Shown piece after piece: positions 33,932 through 39,397 of a stretch of 39,397 nt of DNA (its first letter is position 1; each line of letters begins with the position of its first letter). The translations under genes and the position numbers were made by a program. The stretch covers positions 1 through 39,397 of the forward strand of contig JAQCLD010000033.1 in assembly GCA_027592785.1 (NCBI GenBank), read 5' to 3'. Origin of the DNA: Acidobacteriota bacterium. Lineage in GTDB: Bacteria > Acidobacteriota > Terriglobia > Bryobacterales > UBA6623. A model generated the notes under the pieces. It saw nothing but the letters and a program-made list of their open reading frames with translations. It had not been told where the DNA came from and searched no databases.

Positions 33932-33937
33932 AACCTA
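33932..33937 (-). promoter_or_regulatory. possible -10 box formed by a stop codon
   Basis: TAGGTT on the minus strand begins with the TAG stop of the TIM-barrel gene and ends 9 bases before the ATG at 33922. This is the second case of this layout in the window. Confidence 0.4.
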
Positions 33938-34843
33938 ACCCCAAGTATCCGCTACCCGATAGGCCTCAAAGCATTTCTCCAGCCCCTCGCGGCCCGGCAC
34001 GGACAGCCCATGCTCCATGCCGATAATCCCCTCGTAGCCCTTCTCGTAAATACGCTTGAATACGTTGCCGTAGTTGATCTCGCCTGTGTACGGCTCCTGG
34101 CGGCCCGGCACGTCGCCCGCCTGGAAGTACCCAATACGGTCCCAGTGCTTCTCGATGTTGTTGATCAGGTTCCCCTCGGAAATCTGTTGGTGATAGATGT
34201 CGAAGAGGATCTTTACGTGCGTGCTGCCCACGGCATCGATAATCTGGACCGCATGGTCCGACGTCACCACGTGATAGCCGGGGTGATTGACCAGCACGTT
34301 CAACGGTTCAAGTACGAGCGTTAGCCCGGTGCCTTCGACGATCTCGGCTGCCTTCTTTAACCCGTCGATCACGTTTTGCGTCTGGCGGCTCAACGGCATG
34401 TAGTCAACGCTGAGCCCGCTGGTTACCGTCGCCCAACGATTCTTGATGGCGTCGTGGTATTCAACCGCCTTGCGCACGTCTTCCCGAAATCCCGCATGGA
34501 ACTTGGCATCGACCAAGGCATCGCCCTGCCAGCCGCCGTTGTTCACCACGAAGACGCCCATCTCCATGCGCAGCTCATTCATCTTGCGGCGGATGCTCAC
34601 ACACTCTTCCAGCGTGTGGTTCTTGGGCAGCGCGTTGTATTCGAAGGCGGTAAACCCGTAGTCAGCGTAAACATCGAGATGCTGGTCTACAGAAACGTCT
34701 TCGCCCAAAAAGCCCATGCGCGGCGCATAACGCAGATGCCACTGATGAGTCCGGGCGGTCTCGGGCACAACCTCAGGCTCCTGACTACAACCGTATAGGC
34801 CTACACCAGCAAAGGAACCAAGAAGAGCATCGCGTCGTGTCAT
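33935..34843 (-). CDS. exported TIM-barrel isomerase (hydroxypyruvate isomerase-like)
   Basis: 302 residues. The start MTRRDALLGSFAGVGLYGC has a twin-Arg pair and a Cys19 lipobox-like end, so it is probably a Tat-exported lipoprotein. The AP-endonuclease-2/sugar isomerase barrel has metal ligands Glu in LVLEPLNVL, Asp-His in LFDIYHQQI, His/Asp in YFQAGDVPGRQEP and Glu in GMEHGLS. This order matches hydroxypyruvate isomerase (Hyi) and related sugar epimerases. Export of such enzymes is common in Acidobacteriota and Planctomycetes, where the substrates are unknown. Confidence 0.85.
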   Translation of the reverse strand: MTRRDALLGSFAGVGLYGCSQEPEVVPETARTHQWHLRYAPRMGFLGEDVSVDQHLDVYADYGFTAFEYNALPKNHTLEECVSIRRKMNELRMEMGVFVVNNGGWQGDALVDAKFHAGFREDVRKAVEYHDAIKNRWATVTSGLSVDYMPLSRQTQNVIDGLKKAAEIVEGTGLTLVLEPLNVLVNHPGYHVVTSDHAVQIIDAVGSTHVKILFDIYHQQISEGNLINNIEKHWDRIGYFQAGDVPGRQEPYTGEINYGNVFKRIYEKGYEGIIGMEHGLSVPGREGLEKCFEAYRVADTWG

Positions 34844-34852
34844 ACGGCTATC

Positions 34853-34858
34853 AGGATA
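34853..34858 (-). promoter_or_regulatory. -10 box of the TIM-barrel gene
   Basis: TATCCT on the minus strand ends 9 bases before the ATG at 34843. No Shine-Dalgarno is present. Confidence 0.45.
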
Positions 34859-34932
34859 CTCGTTGCGCCCTCAATCCAGCGCTTGAGTGCGACACACGCC
34901 CGTCCGTCGGGATGCGCTCTCTTGTTCGGGGG

Positions 34933-36627
34933 CTACTGCGGCGCCTGCAACCGTCGCACGCCTTCCAGCGCATCGGTGTTCGAGGGATCGAACTGGGCAG
35001 CCAGCCGGTAGTGATAAACCGCCTCAAGCGAACGCCCCAAGTACTCCAGTGCCACGCCGAAGTTGTAATGCGCGTCAGCGTAGCCTGGGGCCGCCTCTAA
35101 CGCCGCCTCGTAGTGGGGGACAGCCTCGGCCAATCGTTGTTGCCGCAGCAGACAGTTCCCCAAAGCGTTCTGCGCTTGGGCAAGGCGCGGCTCGCGCTCG
35201 ACGGCAGCGCGCAACGACGCTTCAGCCGCCGTCAGCGAGCCCAGCTGCATCTGCAGGCTCCCCAAGTTGTACTGTGCCTGGGCGTACTGCGGGTCCAGTT
35301 CCACGGCTCGCTCGAAGTGCTGCATCGCTGCCGCCGCGTCGCCTTCCGCCAATACTGCGCGTCCCAGGTTGTTATGGGCGACGATAGACAGCGGCTGGCC
35401 TTCGACGGTCCGGCTCCACAACGCTTTAGAATCGGACCAATGCCTTATCTGGTAGACCGTCAAGCCGCTCAAAACTGTCAACGTCACCGCCGCCAGCGGC
35501 AAGATTGACTTGTTGTGCTTCTCGAGTTGCAGCAGGCAAGTTCCGGCCACTAGGCAGGCGACTCCCAATGTTGCCAAGTAGGTGTGGTGGTCGGCGACTA
35601 CCTGCTGGCGGTCAAGCCGCAGCAGCGACAATACGGGCAACAAGGTGACGACGTAAGCGCCCCAGACCGCAACGATCCAGGGGCGAGTCTTCCACTGCCA
35701 GATTGCCAACGCCGTCACAACGAGAACGAAGACAGCGGCTCCAAGGGTGCGCGGATCCGTAACCAGCGGCTCGAGGCTATAGACGTATTGCGGGTACAGC
35801 GAAATCGGAACTAGCGTCTTCAACAGGTAAAACGCCAACCCATAAACCGAGAGCCCGATGCGCAGATCCGGGTAGAGCCCCACGTCAGCCGTGGCGCTGC
35901 CGAAACTGCCGGTCGTCCGCGTCAGGGCGTAGAAACCGGCGACCGCTGCTAAGGCGAAGAACGGCAGCTTCTCTGACAACGTGCACCAGTTAAACCGGCG
36001 TCTAAGCGGGTAGAAGTCAATCAGCAGCAGTACCAGGGGCAGGGTCACGGCGAGAATCTTCGACAGCAATGCCCCTGCGAAAGCAGCGATCGCCCAGCTG
36101 ACCTTGCCGCGGATGTAGAGCAGCAGCGTCCCGGCATAGAAGACGCCGCACAACACGTCGCGCCTCTCGCTCGCCCAAGTCACCGATTCCACGCGCAACG
36201 GGTGCAACGAGAACAGCAAGGCCCCGGCTGCGGCGGCCCAGACAAGCTGCGGCGACGATTCACGATTCAGAGCCTTCTTGAGCAGTTCCACGAAGAGCAA
36301 AAAGACCAGAACCGCCGTGATTGCGTGCAGTACGACGTTGCTGAAGTGATATCCGGCTGGGTTCATGCCCCACAGCACGTAATCCAGGCTCGAACTCAAC
36401 CAAGCCAGCGGGTGGTAGTGACCGAGGACGAACGCCTGGAACGCCCAGGCGATCTGCGATGGCCCAAGACCGCGGTAATCAGGGTTGTCGAGGAAGTTGC
36501 GGTCGTCGTCCCAATTGACGAAATCGTTGCCGACCGAGGGCAAGAAGACGAGCAAGGTCAGCAGGCCGACAAACCACGGGGCCCAGCGCGATAAGTCGCT
36601 TTGTTGCTGCGGTTTCCGGCGGGCCAT
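34933..36627 (-). CDS. TMTC-like membrane protein with C-terminal TPR repeats
   Basis: 564 residues from the ATG at 36627; an in-frame ATG at 36639 is possible, but TATCAT overlaps it and ends 10 bases before 36627. Ten or more membrane helices (about 15-410) include NWDDDRNF and HPLRVESVTWASERRDVLCG, hallmarks of the DUF1736/TMTC group related to GT-C mannosyltransferases. Four TPR units follow (about 420-560; NNLGRAVLAEGDAAAAMQHF, YNLGSLQMQLG, NALGNCLLRQQ, YNFGVALEYLG). Eukaryotic TMTCs O-mannosylate proteins; the bacterial role is unproven. Confidence 0.85.
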   Translation of the reverse strand: MARRKPQQQSDLSRWAPWFVGLLTLLVFLPSVGNDFVNWDDDRNFLDNPDYRGLGPSQIAWAFQAFVLGHYHPLAWLSSSLDYVLWGMNPAGYHFSNVVLHAITAVLVFLLFVELLKKALNRESSPQLVWAAAAGALLFSLHPLRVESVTWASERRDVLCGVFYAGTLLLYIRGKVSWAIAAFAGALLSKILAVTLPLVLLLIDFYPLRRRFNWCTLSEKLPFFALAAVAGFYALTRTTGSFGSATADVGLYPDLRIGLSVYGLAFYLLKTLVPISLYPQYVYSLEPLVTDPRTLGAAVFVLVVTALAIWQWKTRPWIVAVWGAYVVTLLPVLSLLRLDRQQVVADHHTYLATLGVACLVAGTCLLQLEKHNKSILPLAAVTLTVLSGLTVYQIRHWSDSKALWSRTVEGQPLSIVAHNNLGRAVLAEGDAAAAMQHFERAVELDPQYAQAQYNLGSLQMQLGSLTAAEASLRAAVEREPRLAQAQNALGNCLLRQQRLAEAVPHYEAALEAAPGYADAHYNFGVALEYLGRSLEAVYHYRLAAQFDPSNTDALEGVRRLQAPQ

Positions 36628-36637
36628 CGAAGTCACC

Positions 36638-36664
36638 ATGATAAGCGTCCCGCGCTGTTAGCCT
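36638..36664. promoter_or_regulatory. divergent promoters between the TMTC-like gene and sixA
   Basis: Minus strand: TATCAT (36643-36638), 10 bases before the ATG at 36627. Plus strand: TAGCCT (36659-36664), 7 bases before the GTG at 36672. Neither gene has a Shine-Dalgarno. Confidence 0.4.
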
Positions 36665-36671
36665 GGTAACG

Positions 36672-37157
36672 GTGGATGTGTTCGTTTTGAGGCATGCGAT
36701 CGCCGAAGACGCTGGCGCGGGTCAAGCTGATTCCGAGCGCCGCCTCACCGATCTCGGCCGCGAGCGCCTGCGGTTGGTGGTCCAAAAGGCGATGCGGGCC
36801 GGCATGGCCCCCGCCGTCGTCTTGACCAGCCCCTACGTTCGCGCGCACCAAACAGCGGAAATCCTGCTGGAGGAGCTCGACCATCCTTGTGAGTTGGTGA
36901 CTACGTCCAATTTGACGCCTTACGCCGCAGTCGCCGACTTGTGGCAAGAGTTGCGCGAGTATTCACGGCTCAGCCCGCTGATCGTCGTCGGCCACAACCC
37001 GCAGCTGAGCGAGCTCGTCTCGGTACTGATCGGCTCGCCGCGCTACGCAGTGGAGATTAAAAAGGCCGCCATCGCTTACGTCCAAGACGCCGGCAACGGG
37101 CCTCGTCCGACAGGGCGGCTGGTCTGGATGCTGACCGCCAAGTTGGCCGAGGCGTGA
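36672..37157 (+). CDS. sixA: SixA-type phosphohistidine phosphatase
   Basis: 161 residues, the normal size of this histidine-phosphatase branch. The RHG-type motif LRHAIAED holds nucleophile His8; SPYVRAHQTAEIL supplies the second Arg and VVGHNPQLSEL the second His. SixA removes phosphate from phosphohistidine in phosphotransfer proteins such as HPt domains or the nitrogen PTS. Here it could act on the kinase cluster 20 kb away, but no direct link is visible. GTG start. Confidence 0.9.
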   Translation: MDVFVLRHAIAEDAGAGQADSERRLTDLGRERLRLVVQKAMRAGMAPAVVLTSPYVRAHQTAEILLEELDHPCELVTTSNLTPYAAVADLWQELREYSRLSPLIVVGHNPQLSELVSVLIGSPRYAVEIKKAAIAYVQDAGNGPRPTGRLVWMLTAKLAEA

Positions 37158-37264
37158 AGAAAGTACTAGGCTGAAGGCGCGAGTCGGTAACTATTGCCAA
37201 AACCGACACGCAGTTGGCGGCGATTCTGTGACTGGCGCGGTAATTGCTAGCGGAAGTAGAAACC

Positions 37265-37678
37265 ATGTGGAACAAAGACGATCAACGCAACGAACCTGTC
37301 GCCGCTACGCCGGCGACGACGCCCCGGCCAGCGCTGTCATAGGGAGGAGGTCAGCCGGCTTACATCGGCAAATCCATCTCGATTGAGGGCACCATCACCG
37401 GGTCGGACGATCTGGTCATCGAAGGCCACGTCAAAGGGTCCATCAAGCTCTCAGACAATATGCTGACCATTGGCGCGAATGGGGTGGTAGAAGCTGACGT
37501 CGAGGCGAAAGAGATACGCGTTCAAGGCAAGCTCAACGGCGCCACCAAGGCTCGTGACCGCATCGAAATCGGTAAGACGGGCTCGGTTGAAGGCGAAGTC
37601 ACGACCAGCAGAATCGCTGTCGAGGACGGAGCTGTGTTCCGGGGGAGCGTAAACATCGCCACCCCGGAAGGCAAATAG
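37265..37678 (+). pseudogene. bactofilin with an in-frame TAG at codon 26
   Basis: The ATG at 37265 (GGAAG 8 bases upstream) begins MWNKDDQRNEP, a start typical of acidobacterial bactofilins, followed by an Ala/Pro-Thr linker. Codon 26 is TAG (37340-37342). The frame then runs on for 111 codons through a full bactofilin core: YIGKSISIEGTITGSDDLVI, GHVKGSIKL, IGANGVVEADVEAKEI, repeated six-residue beta-helix turns and GSVNIATPEGK. Bactofilins polymerise into cytoskeletal filaments. No usable start lies after the TAG before an ATG at 37460, which would remove half the core. The gene is therefore either broken, misread, or read through. Confidence 0.85.
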
Positions 37679-38635
37679 CTACTCCTGTGGCGGAGTCGGC
37701 ATTCTCCGGTTGAAAATCATCGGTTCGACCGTCGGCCCCTCTTGGAGGTCAAAATCCGCTGGCGGTTCGAACAGACTCGGCAGCGGTTCGCTGCGGTTGA
37801 TATTGGTCAGCCGGTAACTCGTCTCGCCGACCCGCGGGTCCTTGCGCTTGGTCAACACGTCGACCTTTAGCTCCGCGGAATGCCAGCGCTCGAAGGTGAT
37901 CAAGATATCGCGGTCGGCCCCCATTTGTTTGGCGGTAATCGTCGTGGTCATCTTCGTCCCGACTGCGGTGACTCCTTCGATGTTGCGGGCGCCGAGGTCT
38001 TCTTCTTTTGTTTCTCCTGGAGCGGTCATCGACATTGTGCTGATGGCGCCGCTCATGCCCGGCCCAATGCCGCTCACGCCCGCCCCAACACTGGTCGAGA
38101 CCCCGACTTCCCTCCTCATGACCACGCGCTTCGCAACCCTGGCTGGGCCTTCGCCCGGAGCCATCTGGAAGTGATCAGCCAGCATCGGCACGGGCAGTTG
38201 CTGTCCGGTGTGGTCGTTTGGATTGAGAACGTAGTGCGTGCCGGCGACCGGATCGTTGATGAAGATGGTCTTCTGTTGAGCATCCGTCGACCAGGGACCC
38301 AGGGCGTTGATGCTTTCTTCGCGGCGAGTGCGGCCCTGGCTGTCGCGGTAGATCAGCGAGCGGTTCTCACGACGAATGCGGTTGCCGTCTGAAAGTGTCT
38401 GAGTCGATTCGGTGATCGCCTCCGCGGAGTAGGGCGCATCCTTCACCGGCTCGCCCTCGAAGCGCATCCCGGGCCCGGCCAGCGCGGCGTCGAACCGAAA
38501 GAAGTTCCGAGTGACCGCCGGGCCCTCGACCCAGATGGCGTCGCCAGAGGGAGGCGCGGTAATGGTGAAGTCTTCTTGGGCTGTCGCGGCTGCGGCGCAA
38601 ATCACGAAACAGGCGACAAATAACTTGTAGTTCAT
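37679..38635 (-). CDS. secreted protein of unknown function in the sigma/anti-sigma operon
   Basis: 318 residues with a signal peptide ending near AAAATAQED. A Gly/Ser/Met-rich stretch (about 180-205) divides two parts: IYRDSQGRTRREESINALGP and IFINDPVAGTHYVLNPNDHT in the first, and FERWHSAELKVDVLTKRKDPRVGETSYRL in the second. This resembles uncharacterised secreted proteins of Acidobacteriota; I assign no function. AGGAG lies 9 bases before the ATG, and the gene follows the anti-sigma gene by 27 bases. Its stop abuts the bactofilin stop with no gap. Confidence 0.75.
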   Translation of the reverse strand: MNYKLFVACFVICAAAATAQEDFTITAPPSGDAIWVEGPAVTRNFFRFDAALAGPGMRFEGEPVKDAPYSAEAITESTQTLSDGNRIRRENRSLIYRDSQGRTRREESINALGPWSTDAQQKTIFINDPVAGTHYVLNPNDHTGQQLPVPMLADHFQMAPGEGPARVAKRVVMRREVGVSTSVGAGVSGIGPGMSGAISTMSMTAPGETKEEDLGARNIEGVTAVGTKMTTTITAKQMGADRDILITFERWHSAELKVDVLTKRKDPRVGETSYRLTNINRSEPLPSLFEPPADFDLQEGPTVEPMIFNRRMPTPPQE

Positions 38636-38662
38636 GGGGATAGTCTCCTGATACTTAAGACT

Positions 38663-39190
38663 TTAATAAACAAAGCGAACGGCGTAAATCGCACCGTCAT
38701 CGCCGAGCAAGACGTCAGCCTCGACAGAGCCCTGCGTATCGGGAAGAAACAACCCATACGCTGCGGGGGCGCTGGAAGGCAACGTGGCTCGAACTAATCT
38801 GCCGCGGCCTGCGGCTAAGTCCGGACTCAAAGGATCCAGGACAAGGAAAGGTGTGTAACGAACAATACGCTCATCCGGCGCCGGCGCCGGCGGCGGCACG
38901 TCGGGTTTGCGCAAGGCGAACCACAGCGAAGGCCCGGCAATCAGAATCAACGCCGCGGCGAGCAGCAGCCATCGACTGGCACTGCGATGAGGCTGCAAGG
39001 CCGCCGCTAGCTGAGGGCTCAATGAGGCCCCGGGCGCATCGTACGAAGGAGTTTCGCCGAGCGCGGCGCCCAGACTTTGTTCGGCGCGGAGCCTGGCGCG
39101 GCAGGCGGCGCAGTTCTCCAGGTGTTGCAGGGCTTCGAGAGACAGCGCGGGGCCGATCATCTCCAGTTGCGTTTGGCGGCAATTCGTCAT
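38663..39190 (-). CDS. zinc-finger (zf-HC2) anti-sigma factor-like membrane protein
   Basis: 175 residues. The N-terminus has Cys4 and the HLENCAACRARL motif (His23, Cys27, Cys30), a zinc-binding anti-sigma domain. One membrane helix (about 72-92) and a periplasmic C-terminal part follow, with FLVLDPLSPDLAAGRGRLVRA and LGDDGAIYAVRFVY. It should hold the ECF sigma factor encoded just upstream until a periplasmic signal releases it. Its ATG overlaps the sigma stop (ATGA), so the pair is translationally coupled. Confidence 0.85.
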   Translation of the reverse strand: MTNCRQTQLEMIGPALSLEALQHLENCAACRARLRAEQSLGAALGETPSYDAPGASLSPQLAAALQPHRSASRWLLLAAALILIAGPSLWFALRKPDVPPPAPAPDERIVRYTPFLVLDPLSPDLAAGRGRLVRATLPSSAPAAYGLFLPDTQGSVEADVLLGDDGAIYAVRFVY

Positions 39191-39397
39191 CTGCGCCTCC
39201 CGGCTCCTTGCTCTAGCAGCGAAGCCTTAACGGGTTGGTTGCGGGATAACTTTTCGAGCAGCAGAGCGCGGGCGCGGTGCAATCGCGAGCGGACGGTCCC
39301 GATAGAGACGTCGAGGACTTCGGAGGCCTTGTCAAGGGCGGAGTAAAAATAGACCAGGGCGGCGCCGGAAAACTAGACCAGCTTGGAGTGGAACGGC
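39187..39397 (-). CDS. ECF sigma factor, C-terminal end, with an in-frame TAG
   Basis: The minus-strand frame ends in TGA (39189-39187), overlapping the anti-sigma ATG. It reads AALVYFYSALDKASEVLDVSIGTVRSRLHRARALLLEKL, i.e. sigma region 4.2 (helix-turn-helix SIGTVRSRLHRARA) that binds the -35 element; the stretch quoted is split over residues in two helices. Further upstream the same frame contains a TAG at 39376-39374, after HSKLV and before FSGAAL. The link between helices of region 4 also seems about three residues short. The window edge is only 21 bases beyond, so edge errors or real decay are both possible. Confidence 0.65.

Noticed and set aside
37343-37351. GGAGGAGGT after the bactofilin TAG as a Shine-Dalgarno for a restart
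   Set aside because: No ATG, GTG or TTG follows within usable distance in any frame that encodes bactofilin; the next in-frame ATG is at 37460, inside the core. The purines are Gly codons.
13858-39376. Reassignment of TAG to an amino acid throughout the genome
   Set aside because: Intact genes of exact family length, including rpsO and birA, end on TAG with no conserved sequence beyond, so TAG works as a stop.

Overview
The window is a high-GC bacterial chromosome segment with no phage, plasmid, IS, CRISPR, rRNA or tRNA that I can see. Gene content points to Acidobacteriota, most likely Bryobacterales/Solibacter-like: a Ser/Thr kinase fused to PD40 propeller repeats, a secreted M20 peptidase, PEGA, PilZ and PepSY-TM proteins, an ECF sigma/zinc-finger anti-sigma pair, and a bactofilin. 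This placement is inferred from gene families only.

Layout. 1-5467: a secreted bicupin protein diverges from a kinase-PD40 receptor followed by a PQQ-like propeller protein. 5530-7956: DinB-like protein, YkvI-type membrane protein, Spy-like periplasmic protein. 7991-12131: secreted M20 peptidase plus a DUF4185-like protein, a small membrane protein, and two tandem half-size PepSY-TM proteins. 12302-16979: PilZ protein, short-chain dehydrogenase, then a damaged two-component cluster (receiver stub, intact histidine kinase, receiver-kinase hybrid split by a TAG) and a frameshifted PEGA gene. 16986-19250: serine hydrolase, a HigBA-type toxin-antitoxin pair, and a 400-base stretch with remnants. 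19251-27381: a housekeeping block on the minus strand: secA, a DUF6599-like gene, birA, coaX, then rpsO and pnp. 27479-30495: broken GNAT acetyltransferase, PLP-dependent Cys/Met enzyme, small membrane protein, NagB-like protein. 30551-36627: GT39-like membrane glycosyltransferase, thioredoxin-like lipoprotein, DapA-like aldolase, a small conserved protein, a Tat/lipoprotein TIM-barrel isomerase, and a TMTC-like membrane-TPR protein. 36672-39397: SixA phosphatase, TAG-interrupted bactofilin, secreted protein, anti-sigma factor, and the end of an ECF sigma factor.

Two patterns cut across the window. First, about sixteen genes have a TANNNT-type -10 box ending only 6-10 bases before the start codon and no Shine-Dalgarno sequence, which is the signature of leaderless ('TA-led') transcripts. 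Genes inside operons or with longer leaders more often carry a clear Shine-Dalgarno. Second, four genes with recognisable homology on both sides are interrupted by an in-frame stop that is TAG each time (receiver-histidine kinase, GNAT, bactofilin, ECF sigma). A receiver stub also ends in TAG, and a PEGA gene has a one-base frameshift. TAG is also the normal terminator of intact genes such as rpsO and birA, so simple code reassignment does not fit. Pseudogenisation, sequence error or amber suppression remain open.

Three tail-to-tail gene pairs have a hairpin built over or against the stop codons, probably compact bidirectional terminators. The ykvI promoter carries a direct-repeat array phased at about 10 bases, and the secA promoter is bracketed by a perfect 12-base inverted repeat. 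Both look like regulator-binding sites.
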